Origin: Tritrichomonas musculus
Taxonomy: Eukaryota > Parabasalia > Tritrichomonadida > Tritrichomonadidae
Direction of reading: 5' to 3'
DNA length: 64,000 nt
NCBI GenBank assembly: GCA_039105265.1
Contig: JAPFFF010000017.1
Span: forward strand, 806,001-870,000
The position numbers were made by a program, and so were the translations under genes. Positions within the stretch are counted from its first letter, which is position 1; every line of letters starts with the position of its first letter. This document shows positions 46,763 to 55,533 of this stretch, in pieces. A model generated the notes under the pieces. That model was not told the DNA's origin, searched no databases, and worked only from the letters and a program-made list of their open reading frames with translations.

Positions 46763-47125
46763 TTACTCCTTATCTTTTGGTGATGAAGCTTCTTGTTCAT
46801 CATCTTCTTGTGTCTCTTGCGAGTCAGACACTATTGGCACTTGAAAGCCAAGAGGTTTTGGTTTTGGAGATTGTGGATTCTTTTTGATATAAACCTCACA
46901 GGTAGTGAGATTCATTTGAGTAAGTGCACCAGCAATCTTGTTCAAGTTGGTTTGTATCAAAGGGTCATAGTTGATGCAGACACTAGATGGTGTAGAGTTT
47001 GTTATTTTTTGGTTGAACAGGAATACAACCTCTTTAACAGCATTGGTGATTTCAGCATTAGCACTTTTTATATCATTCTTTTGCTGTTTTTGGTATTCTT
47101 TGAAGTCTTTTGCGGTAGACGACAT
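46763..47125 (-). CDS. Orphan protein of element B with acidic tail
   Basis: From the ATG at 47125 the product is 120 residues (MSSTAKDFKEYQKQQKND...). The first 50 residues are helical; a central part (SSVCINYDPLIQTNLNKIAG) is followed by a Pro/Lys stretch and an acidic tail (SQETQEDDEQEASS). It is divergent from the small AT-hook-like gene. The function is unknown. Confidence 0.5.
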   Translation of the reverse strand: MSSTAKDFKEYQKQQKNDIKSANAEITNAVKEVVFLFNQKITNSTPSSVCINYDPLIQTNLNKIAGALTQMNLTTCEVYIKKNPQSPKPKPLGFQVPIVSDSQETQEDDEQEASSPKDKE

Positions 47126-47182
47126 TTTAAAAAATGAAGTGATTTTGAAAAAATAATTCAATTTTTTATCTCCAATGAAATC

Positions 47183-47449
47183 ATGAGCCAAAATTTAGAT
47201 TTAGGTGAGTTCAAAGAAACAGCCATTATCAAAAAACTCAAGAAGTCGAAAAGCAAAGAGAATCTTCAGAGTGTCGAAAAAAGAGGAAGGAAACCAAAAT
47301 ATGCAACAGTTGAAGAAAGAAATGAAGCACGTAAGAAACAACAAAAGGCATATCGTGAAAGAAAGAAAAAAGAAGTACAAAGTATGAAGGAAAAAATAAA
47401 AGAATATGAAAATAAAGAGGTATCACATGAGGAAAAAGGTAGCTTATGA
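47183..47449 (+). CDS. Small AT-hook-like basic protein of element B
   Basis: This 88-residue protein has EKRGRKPKYATVEERNEARK near residues 32-51. RGRKPK is close to the AT-hook core that binds the minor groove of AT-rich DNA. The following helix (QKAYRERKKKEVQSMKEKIK) is basic, then heptad-like. The pattern 'RGR-P-KY-T-EE-..-R..' recurs in small proteins of large DNA viruses. Its last residues and stop codon lie in the first units of a 19-bp tandem array. It is a likely regulator or DNA-architectural protein. Confidence 0.55.
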   Translation: MSQNLDLGEFKETAIIKKLKKSKSKENLQSVEKRGRKPKYATVEERNEARKKQQKAYRERKKKEVQSMKEKIKEYENKEVSHEEKGSL

Positions 47450-47600
47450 GGAAAAAGGTAGCTTATGAGGAAAAAGGTAGCTTATGAGGAAAAAGGTAGC
47501 TTATGAGGAAAAAGGTAGCTTATGAGGAAAAAGGTAGCTTATGAGGAAAAAGGTAGCTTATGAGGAAAAAGGTAGCTTATGAGGAAAAAGGTAGCTTATG
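47428..47600. repeat. 19-bp tandem array (unit GAGGAAAAAGGTAGCTTAT), about nine copies
   Basis: The perfect 19-bp unit begins at the 3' end of the AT-hook-like gene and supplies its stop codon (the TGA in CTTATGAG). It then passes into a second array. Confidence 0.95.
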
Positions 47601-47970
47601 AGGAAAAACAAGTACCTCGAAAAAAAACAAGTAGCTTATGAGGAAAAACAAGTACCTCGAAAAAAAACAAGTAGCTAAAAAAAAACAAGTACCTCGAAAA
47701 AAAAACAAGTACCTCGAAAAAAAAAAAAAACAAGTACCTCGAAAAAAAAAACAAGTACCTCGAAAAAAAACAAGTACCTCGAAAAAAAACAAGTACCTCG
47801 AAAAAAAACAAGTACCTCGAAAAAAAACAAGTACCTCGAAAAAAAACAAGTACCTCGAAAAAAAACAAGTACCTCGAAAAAAAACAAGTACCTCGAAAAA
47901 AAACAAGTACCTCGAAAAAAAACAAGTACCTCGAAAAAAAACAAGTACCTCGAAAAAAACAAGTAGTTAA
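47601..47970. repeat. 19-20 bp tandem array (unit ACAAGTACCTCGAAAAAAA), about 17 copies
   Basis: The unit varies mainly in the length of its A run. Two hybrid units (GTAGCTTATGAGGAAAAACA) join it to the preceding array. It shares AAAAAACAAGTA and TACCTCG with the terminal arrays of element B. Frames read through it are artefacts of the repeat. Confidence 0.95.
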
Positions 47971-47981
47971 AAAATTTTTAG

Positions 47982-48407
47982 TTATTCATTTTTCTTGTAG
48001 TACATTGTGATGAACTTCTTGTTTCTTTTCACTTTCTTATGTGTAAAGTGTCTCTTTGTTCCATCGAGATGCCCGAAACCAAGTCGAGTAATAGGTAGTT
48101 CATGACCAAAGAACATGTTGTACAAGTTAACAATGTCTCTTGCAGGATAACAATCTTTCTCGAGGTTGTCAAACCATTCATCGTACCTCTTTTTTTGTTT
48201 TGCTCGAAGTCGATGTGCATCATTTTCAAGAGCATGAGCATAATTTTCACACATCGTTCTTAAATTTGATGTATCATCTTCAACTTTTAGTTGAGATATT
48301 TTTTTCGACATGTTTATATTTATTTTGTAGTCGAATGAATCACAACCTTTAGGAGGTGTTTGTTTTTGTAAAATATCTTCTATTTTATCTTCTTCTTCAT
48401 TCATCAT
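47982..48407 (-). CDS. Orphan protein of element B (141 residues)
   Basis: It starts at MMNEEEDKIEDIL from the ATG at 48407. The middle is helical and charged (MCENYAHALENDAHRLRAKQ, then KRYDEWFDNLEKDCYPARD), with a more ordered end (NMFFGHELPITRLGFGHLDG) and a basic tail. It ends at the edge of the tandem array. No family is recognised. Confidence 0.55.
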   Translation of the reverse strand: MMNEEEDKIEDILQKQTPPKGCDSFDYKININMSKKISQLKVEDDTSNLRTMCENYAHALENDAHRLRAKQKKRYDEWFDNLEKDCYPARDIVNLYNMFFGHELPITRLGFGHLDGTKRHFTHKKVKRNKKFITMYYKKNE

Positions 48408-48599
48408 TAATAAAATAATAGTGATATTAATAAATATATTTTTTTAAAATTTCAATATATTTTATTTTTTTTTAATTCAATTTTTGAATTTTTATAGTGT
48501 ATTTAACTTTTTCAAAGAAAAATATCCACCTTCGAGTTTTTCTACGAAATTTAAAATTTAGTGATATCAACAAGAAAATTAATCATTTTTATACTTGTA

Positions 48600-50018
48600 A
48601 TGTCATACAACTACAGCTCAGACAGCGATGTTAGTCTATTTGACTCGATCGAGCAATTGGGTCAACAAGCTCCACCATCAGATCCGCCATCAGCTCCACC
48701 CGCAGACGATTGGTTCAAGAACATGACCCCAGAACAACTCGAATCAATGAAGCAGTACATCATGAAGCAGCAAGAAGAAGCAGCTAGATTAAAGAAGCAG
48801 CAAGAAGAAGATGAAGCAAGAAGGAAGAAGAAGCAGCAACAAGAAGAAGAAGAAGAAAGGAAGAAGCAGCAACAAGAAGAAGAAGAAGCAAGAAGAAGGA
48901 AGAAGCAGCAACAAGAAGAAGAAGAAGAAAGGAAGAAGCAGCAACAAGAAGAAGAAGCAGCAACAAGAAGGAAGAAGCAGCAACAAGAAGAAGAAGAAGC
49001 ATTAGCAAGATTGAAGCAAGAAGACGATGCAAGAAGGAAGAAGCAGCAGTACGTGCCATTTTCGAGTAAAGTATTTCCACCACCTCGATATCATCCACTC
49101 CTTCCTCCTACACCAAATACATTACCAAAAATACCACCACCACCTCCAAGACTTGGTCCTATATCCAGACCATCTGGATTTACAGAACCGCAGAAGACAA
49201 GTACTAATCCGAAGGAAGAAACAAAAATCGAAGATGTTGTTGAAGAACCATCACCAGCTCGCAAAGAACCATACAAGCCACCGAAAAGTGTTCATGAAAT
49301 GAAATCCAATAGTGATTATAAGGAGGATAATGTTCGTCCATTCGACTTTCGAGAAGAAATGGAACAATTAATAGAAGAAAATGAAAACTTGAAAGACCGA
49401 TTAACGAAGTTGGAGGAGAAAATGACTGGTGTAGAATTTCACATTGAAGACATCAATCACAATGCTGAAGAACTCAGGAAAGACATTGATAATAGCGACG
49501 AATACGCACTCGAGCTGATGAAATTGGAACTTACTCCAAAAAAGGTGGCGAAGTACATTAACAAAATTCACGACCTCAAGAAGGACGTGGCGGATCTGAA
49601 AAATGCTCAACAAGCTGGTCCTCCAACAACTGATTCATTTGCAGAGAAGTATGTAAGAACTCAATTGATGGACAACGAACTAGACCATCTTCGATACATG
49701 TTTGACACCATTCCCCAGACTTCAACAGCTGAACAAACATCATTGTTCAAGACATATGGATGGAAGTTGTCCAATTGCATTTATCATCTTCGACCATACT
49801 TATCACCAGAAGAGAAAGAGAAGTTGGACAATTCATGCGACTTCGTTAAAAAAGACAGGAGGCAATCACCGAAACAAGTGATGAAGAACATCAAAACCTT
49901 CAATGAAGGTATGATAAAGAACCAATATCAACAAAAATCTGATATGAAGTCGAAAGGAAATGAATTCCAATATAATTTTCCACATCTAGATGATGATGAT
50001 AATGGATATCCTCAATAA
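48600..50018 (+). CDS. Glu/Gln/Lys-repeat coiled-coil protein of element B
   Basis: The ATG at 48600 gives 472 residues. Residues about 45-145 are a low-complexity helix built of KKQQQEEEEE-type units encoded by an imperfect AAGCAGCAACAAGAAGAA repeat. A Pro-rich stretch follows (PPPPPRLGPISRP), then two predicted coiled coils (MEQLIEENENLKDRLTKLEE; EELRKDIDNSDEYALELMKL) and a C-terminal helical domain with HLRYMFDTIPQTS and NCIYHLRPYLSPEEKEKL. It lies directly before the polymerase. Place before the polymerase invites comparison with terminal proteins, but no motif proves it. Confidence 0.55.
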   Translation: MSYNYSSDSDVSLFDSIEQLGQQAPPSDPPSAPPADDWFKNMTPEQLESMKQYIMKQQEEAARLKKQQEEDEARRKKKQQQEEEEERKKQQQEEEEARRRKKQQQEEEEERKKQQQEEEAATRRKKQQQEEEEALARLKQEDDARRKKQQYVPFSSKVFPPPRYHPLLPPTPNTLPKIPPPPPRLGPISRPSGFTEPQKTSTNPKEETKIEDVVEEPSPARKEPYKPPKSVHEMKSNSDYKEDNVRPFDFREEMEQLIEENENLKDRLTKLEEKMTGVEFHIEDINHNAEELRKDIDNSDEYALELMKLELTPKKVAKYINKIHDLKKDVADLKNAQQAGPPTTDSFAEKYVRTQLMDNELDHLRYMFDTIPQTSTAEQTSLFKTYGWKLSNCIYHLRPYLSPEEKEKLDNSCDFVKKDRRQSPKQVMKNIKTFNEGMIKNQYQQKSDMKSKGNEFQYNFPHLDDDDNGYPQ

Positions 50019-50085
50019 ACAATTAATTTTTTAACTTTTTCTTTTGTTTTTATTTTTATCGTTTCACTTTTATTTTGTGTTAAAC

Positions 50086-53000
50086 ATGAACAAGGACATT
50101 GAAGATGATTTTTTAGATGCTATTGGAGATGTCTATGCTGATACCAAATCACAGTTTCGTCGTGAATATAATCGACGTGCTAAACAATATAAAAAGAACG
50201 ACAAGTTTAAAGAAGAAATGAGGAAGCTCATGATTCCAGCAGGACAAGGTATTGGTTTTGCAACAGACATCAACCAAGATGAAGATAAGAGGTATGCGTT
50301 TACTGAAACACTTAGACAGATTTATAAAATGAAACATGTTGGAAGACCTATTGTAAAAGCAATAGCACTTGATGGAACTCACAAGTACTTCACACTCAGT
50401 GATAAGCACAACATCGAAAGTACACTCGGACATATAACAGGAGAACTTGATTTAAGTGAAGACCAATCAGATACAAATCCATACATCTCAAACATGTTCA
50501 TTCCTGTTCGATATGAGGTACAATTTATTGACATGAATAAAACAAATGATGGTGTTCATTTTCGAACCAAGATGCAAGATATGGATACTCATGAAATCTA
50601 TGATGATGAAGTCGAAATTGATGAAGACTATCGAAATACACCAGAAGGTAGTTTTTTTCCATACATCAATCGTTCTCCAATAGACCTATCAGCATATCAA
50701 ATCTTTCATGAAGTAAGGAAAGAGAACTACAGAGATAATTGTTTTGTATATGCTTGTATACAATCAGGTGTGTTCACTGATGATGAAATAGATGACCTAC
50801 GATTTTTTGTTCAAACAAGAACCATACCTAATAACAAGATAATTGATGTTGCTCAAAAGTTCAAGTGCAATTTTAGCATCATTAGAGTTGTTGAACAACC
50901 TGATAAATACAAGTATGAAACAAGAATCAACACCAGAAAGAAAAAATGGTCTGTTGATTTTAAAAGAGAAGTTAAACTGATATTGTTCAAAGACCATTAT
51001 ATGCTCAACAGGAAAATACCTTGTACATTATTCTACCTTCAACACTATGAAGAACTTGATAAAACATTTGCACATATGCCTTTTGAAAAAAGATGTAAGA
51101 TACAAAGATTGCATGATAATGGAAAGACTGTCAAAGACTATAATCATGAAGGAATCAAACCAATAACCTTTTTCCAAAAGATGTTTGAACTACATCTATT
51201 CGAAGAAATAAAAGCATGTGAATTGGATATCATCAACACAACTGAATATGACCATGTGAAAGATTATACAAGTCTCGAATATAATGCAGAACAATGTACA
51301 AGACTCATTGATAATAACAAGAAGAAACAAAATACATGGTCAAGGATTTATTATAGCGACTTCGAAACAAACTCTACAGTCAGTCCACATATACCATATC
51401 TCAATTGTACTATCTTTCGAGATGGTGCCAACATACATAAAATATCTATTCAAGGTGAAGATTGTGGACAGAAGCTCTTGAATTATTTATGGAGTGGTTC
51501 ATTAACATATTTTCACAACCTCAAGTATGATGCATGCTTTTTCATTAACACACCTGGATGGGATACACAGATAACAGAACGAAGTGGTACTGTACTTCAA
51601 ATCATCATGACATTATTCGAAGAAGGTACAAGGAAAGTCAAAAAAAGATTAACATTCAGGAACTCATACAGTATAATACCACAAGCATTAAGTAAATTTG
51701 CTACAATGTTCAACCTCAATGTTCACAAGGAAGTCATGGCATATAAGCTATATACACAAGAGAACATACAAAGAAGAATTGTTGATGCTACTGAGTTCCA
51801 ACAGCAATACATCGATGAAAACCAAGACAAGTTATCGAAAGAACAACTTGATGCAAACTGCAAGCAGATTATCGAAAATGCAAAAATAGCAAATTGTTAT
51901 AATGATGGCAAAATCGACATCATTAAATATGCCATCTTCTATTGTTTCAAGGATTGTATTGTTTTGATGAAGGGAATGGAAAAATTTAATAGAGACCTCG
52001 GAGAAGTCTTTAAAGAAACAAAGACAGATATGTATGGTGTTCATGATTTTATATCTATCAGTGCTATTGGATATTGCTTTGCAAAAAAATATGGTTGTTT
52101 TGATGGATGTTATGAATTATCAGGTAAGTGTCAAGACTTCATTCAACGATGTGTTTCAGGTGGACGAACAATGACAGCAGGTAATGAAAAGCAATACATC
52201 GAAGGAAGGATACAAGACTTTGATGCAGTTAGCTTATATCCATCTGCAATGTATGTCATGGATGGTATACCAAAAGGAAGACCTAAAGTAATACCACAAG
52301 GTACTACCCATGAACAACTTATGCAATATGATACATTCTTTATCGAAGTCAACATCAAGAAACTCGAATGTAAATCAAAAGAGCCATATAAATTTGGACA
52401 AGTATTTACAAGGAATGAAACAGGTAGTAAAATATTCGGCAATTTCCTTGTTGACCATTATTATATCGATAAAGTAGGTCTTATGGACTTGTTCGAATTT
52501 TATGATGTTGAATATGAGTTAATACGTGGCTATTACTTTGATGAAGGATTTAACAAGAAAATCAATGAGTTCATTGAGAAGCTCTTTAATCTCAGGGCAA
52601 GTTATAAAAAGCAAAAGAACCCTCTTGAACAAACAATAAAGCTCCTCCTCAACTCCATATATGGCAAGTCAATATTGAAAGCAACAAAGACTGAAACCAA
52701 GACAGTACCAAAAAGCCAACTATACAAGTATCTCTGGCGGAACTACAACTTTGTCAAGGAGGTTGTTGAAGATGTTAATATTGATAAGTGCTATGTCAAG
52801 AAGTTGAAACCAATTAATGACCATTTCAACCTACCTCAATTTGGTGCAAGCGTTCTCTCTTGGAGTAAGCACTTAATGAACAGGGTTATGGCTACAGCTG
52901 AGCAAGCAGGTATACCTATCTACTACCAAGACACAGATTCTTGTCACGTTATGGAAAAAGATGTACCAAGGATAGCTGACTTATTCCAGTTCAAGTATCA

Positions 53001-53361
53001 TCAACCTCTTATTGGTAAAAATATGTGTCAGTTCCATAACGACTTCGATGAGTTCGAAGGTAGTCAAGGGGAAATACACTCAAGAAAACTCATTGCACTT
53101 GGTAAAAAGAGCTACCTCGATATCTTGGTTGATGAACAAGGAAATGAAGGATACCATATTAGACTTAAAGGAATTCCAAAACAAGTTATTCTCAACAAGT
53201 GCAAAAGGATGGGTATCTCAGTTGAAGAACTTTTTGAAAGGATGTACAAAGGAGAAAGCATGACATTTGATTTGTTGGATGGTTCGAATGCATTCAGGAA
53301 GTCAAAGACATTTCAACAAACCAACTTACCTAAATTTGCACGTACTCTTAGGTTTACGTAG
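50086..53361 (+). CDS. polB: Protein-primed family B DNA polymerase of element B
   Basis: The ATG at 50086 gives 1,091 residues; the frame is open upstream only through a Phe/Leu leader. NYRDNCFVYACIQ near residue 216 corresponds to the N-terminal Polinton-specific module. Exonuclease motifs are IYYSDFETN near 423, YFHNLKYDACFF near 477 and YCFKDCIVLM near 620. Polymerase motifs are A, QDFDAVSLYPSAM near 711; B, LLLNSIYGKS near 855; and C, YYQDTDSCHVM near 947. It would copy the element by protein priming. It is shorter than element A's polymerase and has no HNH insert. Its stop overlaps the facing gene by 8 bases. Confidence 0.93.
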   Translation: MNKDIEDDFLDAIGDVYADTKSQFRREYNRRAKQYKKNDKFKEEMRKLMIPAGQGIGFATDINQDEDKRYAFTETLRQIYKMKHVGRPIVKAIALDGTHKYFTLSDKHNIESTLGHITGELDLSEDQSDTNPYISNMFIPVRYEVQFIDMNKTNDGVHFRTKMQDMDTHEIYDDEVEIDEDYRNTPEGSFFPYINRSPIDLSAYQIFHEVRKENYRDNCFVYACIQSGVFTDDEIDDLRFFVQTRTIPNNKIIDVAQKFKCNFSIIRVVEQPDKYKYETRINTRKKKWSVDFKREVKLILFKDHYMLNRKIPCTLFYLQHYEELDKTFAHMPFEKRCKIQRLHDNGKTVKDYNHEGIKPITFFQKMFELHLFEEIKACELDIINTTEYDHVKDYTSLEYNAEQCTRLIDNNKKKQNTWSRIYYSDFETNSTVSPHIPYLNCTIFRDGANIHKISIQGEDCGQKLLNYLWSGSLTYFHNLKYDACFFINTPGWDTQITERSGTVLQIIMTLFEEGTRKVKKRLTFRNSYSIIPQALSKFATMFNLNVHKEVMAYKLYTQENIQRRIVDATEFQQQYIDENQDKLSKEQLDANCKQIIENAKIANCYNDGKIDIIKYAIFYCFKDCIVLMKGMEKFNRDLGEVFKETKTDMYGVHDFISISAIGYCFAKKYGCFDGCYELSGKCQDFIQRCVSGGRTMTAGNEKQYIEGRIQDFDAVSLYPSAMYVMDGIPKGRPKVIPQGTTHEQLMQYDTFFIEVNIKKLECKSKEPYKFGQVFTRNETGSKIFGNFLVDHYYIDKVGLMDLFEFYDVEYELIRGYYFDEGFNKKINEFIEKLFNLRASYKKQKNPLEQTIKLLLNSIYGKSILKATKTETKTVPKSQLYKYLWRNYNFVKEVVEDVNIDKCYVKKLKPINDHFNLPQFGASVLSWSKHLMNRVMATAEQAGIPIYYQDTDSCHVMEKDVPRIADLFQFKYHQPLIGKNMCQFHNDFDEFEGSQGEIHSRKLIALGKKSYLDILVDEQGNEGYHIRLKGIPKQVILNKCKRMGISVEELFERMYKGESMTFDLLDGSNAFRKSKTFQQTNLPKFARTLRFT

Positions 53362-54061
53362 ATGGTTTAATTTTGATAGTTATGAACAAAGGACTTTTTA
53401 ACAATATCGGCTGGTATTGGAAATCTACTAAACTTAATTCTAAAAATTTTAATGAATCTGTATATGTTTTTATTTTTAATGGTTTACTTTCAGTTTCGAA
53501 ATCATATATAAGTGGTTTATTATCTAAGGTGAAGGTATTTATACTACCAATAACTGATGGTGTATATTGTTGTTCACCTATATTGGAGTATATGGCATTA
53601 CCTTGTAATGATACTAAATACAACTTAGTATGATTTAATATTGGTATATCTTTAACAGTATATGTTGTATTTGCTGGTATCTCAATAGGCAATGGAGTAT
53701 TATACAAACCAGTTAATAATGCGGCTCGATGGGAAATAGAGGTTATTGTTAACGGTGTTTGTGTCTTTATTGTAAATGTACGAGTAGTATCATTATATTT
53801 AAAAGATACCTCCGCAAGTGGATTTAAAACTGCTTCTATTTGCTTGATGGTATAATTATATCTATCTTCGAATTTAAGCTTGAATGGAATACTGTTATGT
53901 GTAAACTCTATATAATCATCTTTCGTACTCAACATAATATTACTTATTGTATTAATTGAAGATACAAAATATTTAATATATTTACACTTCCATGGTATAT
54001 CCAAATTGATAGATACCTTATTATATTCATCAGCATTTGTACTCTGTACTGATACTAACAT
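53354..54061 (-). CDS. Beta-rich structural candidate (minor capsid or fibre base) of element B
   Basis: The ATG at 54061 gives 235 residues. It has regular beta-strand alternation throughout (YNKVSINLDIPWKCKYIKYF, then RTFTIKTQTPLTITSI) and ends SLVDFQYQPILLKSPLFITI, a terminal strand pair similar in pattern to the small beta-rich protein of element A. RAALLTGLYNTPLP is characteristic-looking, but I cannot name the family. A penton or fibre-base role fits composition and its place facing the polymerase, next to fibre-like genes. It is divergent from the gene at 54079 with a 17-base gap. Confidence 0.5.
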   Translation of the reverse strand: MLVSVQSTNADEYNKVSINLDIPWKCKYIKYFVSSINTISNIMLSTKDDYIEFTHNSIPFKLKFEDRYNYTIKQIEAVLNPLAEVSFKYNDTTRTFTIKTQTPLTITSISHRAALLTGLYNTPLPIEIPANTTYTVKDIPILNHTKLYLVSLQGNAIYSNIGEQQYTPSVIGSINTFTLDNKPLIYDFETESKPLKIKTYTDSLKFLELSLVDFQYQPILLKSPLFITIKIKPST

Positions 54062-54078
54062 TTTATTATATCCAAAAA

Positions 54079-55476
54079 ATGTCAATTAAACTTTATTCTT
54101 TGCAATCAAATGAAGCAGAGAAGCTCAAAGACAAGGATGTTGAGATAAGTGTTAATGATGAAGGTAATATTGATATTATAAGAAATGAGGACCCAGATGA
54201 TTATCCTACGTTTAGTTGTTTATATAACAAAGCAGAAGTAGACGAAAGGGTAGTCAATGATTATATCGAAAATGGAGGAAAGCTTGAAGGCTTCGGCAAT
54301 GTACCTATTACACACAAATTTGCCAATTATTTAAAATATGTATTTAAAGGACCTGAAAAGACACCTCAATTAGAAGGCTCACTACCTGAAAAAGCAGAGT
54401 CATATAAGGAGTTGATAAAAGATGAACTTTGCGTAAATACCTTAAATGAATTTATTGAAGAAGAATCTAATACATGTGAGGCTATTCATGAGATGTATAC
54501 CGAATTGATGTGTGCTGTTGATGGATATGAACAAATATCAACAGATGAACAACTAGGACAAACAAAGGTTATTCGATATCTTCAAGACCCTGTACCACTT
54601 CCAACACCAGAGCCTGACCCATTTTTAGCTGAGTTTGGTTATTCGAACCTGGGAGATTTATTGATAAATGTCATAAAGAATGAAAGAACTAACATGACAA
54701 CAAAGAGATTCTTATATGAGGCTTTTAATGAATCTAACTTTAAAAATTTCGTATCTAGGATATCTCAATACCATTGGAATCTAGATAAATTGTCAGTACA
54801 AAGAATAGGATATAGATACAAAGGGTGTACAGACTTGGTTGAGGCAGACCAAATTATTGAAGTAAGTAGCCCATGTGAATTCCTTGATATATATACAAGA
54901 TACTACTTAGAAAATTACAAACACACTCCTCAAATACTTCAATATTTGCTGTTTTCGAGTGTATTAGGTTTAGGTATCTCAAAAGCCTTAAAATTATTTC
55001 GACTATCCAAAGCTCCAGATAATAAAATTACCATTACTCATATTGATGGTACTCAAATGTCAGTCACCTTAAATGACCACTTAAATGACGTTCAACGAAA
55101 TATCGAAGTACTCATGATTGTAATTAATGATTTGATAGGACAAGTATCGCAGATAAAATCCTGTGATTGCAATCATGAAGAGGAGGAAGGAGGAGGTGGC
55201 ATAGGTATCCCGCAAGATGAGATTGATGAATTGACGAACTACCTAAGAAATCAAAATCGACATCTTGAAGAACATTTAGGTGATATTGATGAGAATATAA
55301 ATAGATTGAATCTTGGTGAACAAGTACAGTCATTTCAAGATGCTATGCTTGATGTTGTTATGTATGAGGATGCAATACCTGATATAGCAAAACAAGCTAT
55401 GGAACAGCAAGACCAAGAACAACAAATACCAGTTTTCAGACCAATTGGCGACCGTTCGAACGGTCTATATAATTAA
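54079..55476 (+). CDS. Orphan protein of element B upstream of the giant fibre-like gene
   Basis: The ATG at 54079 gives 465 residues. The first 120 residues are acidic and mixed. A helical middle has GYSNLGDLLINVIKNERTN and YHWNLDKLSVQRIGYRYKGC. A hydrophobic helix (QYLLFSSVLGLGISKALKLF) lies near 295, followed by a long coiled coil from about 335 to 430 broken by a Cys/Gly-rich turn (SCDCNHEEEEGGGGIG). Such proteins often form stalks or bases for fibres. Family unknown. Confidence 0.55.
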   Translation: MSIKLYSLQSNEAEKLKDKDVEISVNDEGNIDIIRNEDPDDYPTFSCLYNKAEVDERVVNDYIENGGKLEGFGNVPITHKFANYLKYVFKGPEKTPQLEGSLPEKAESYKELIKDELCVNTLNEFIEEESNTCEAIHEMYTELMCAVDGYEQISTDEQLGQTKVIRYLQDPVPLPTPEPDPFLAEFGYSNLGDLLINVIKNERTNMTTKRFLYEAFNESNFKNFVSRISQYHWNLDKLSVQRIGYRYKGCTDLVEADQIIEVSSPCEFLDIYTRYYLENYKHTPQILQYLLFSSVLGLGISKALKLFRLSKAPDNKITITHIDGTQMSVTLNDHLNDVQRNIEVLMIVINDLIGQVSQIKSCDCNHEEEEGGGGIGIPQDEIDELTNYLRNQNRHLEEHLGDIDENINRLNLGEQVQSFQDAMLDVVMYEDAIPDIAKQAMEQQDQEQQIPVFRPIGDRSNGLYN

Positions 55477-55533
55477 GATAGTAATTATGTTTGGGACATC
55501 ATCTATGAGGAATGGCGAGAAAGAGATGATAAC

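Noticed and set aside
47577-47970. Open frames on both strands rich in KKNKYLEKKQV or FFRGTCFF units
   Set aside because: They arise from the 19-20 bp tandem array, which is open in several frames at once. No start context or family supports a protein.
48784-49098. Leu/Ser/Ala-rich frames opposite the Glu/Gln/Lys repeat gene
   Set aside because: They are the complement of the AAGCAGCAACAAGAAGAA repeat in the plus-strand gene at 48600-50018.
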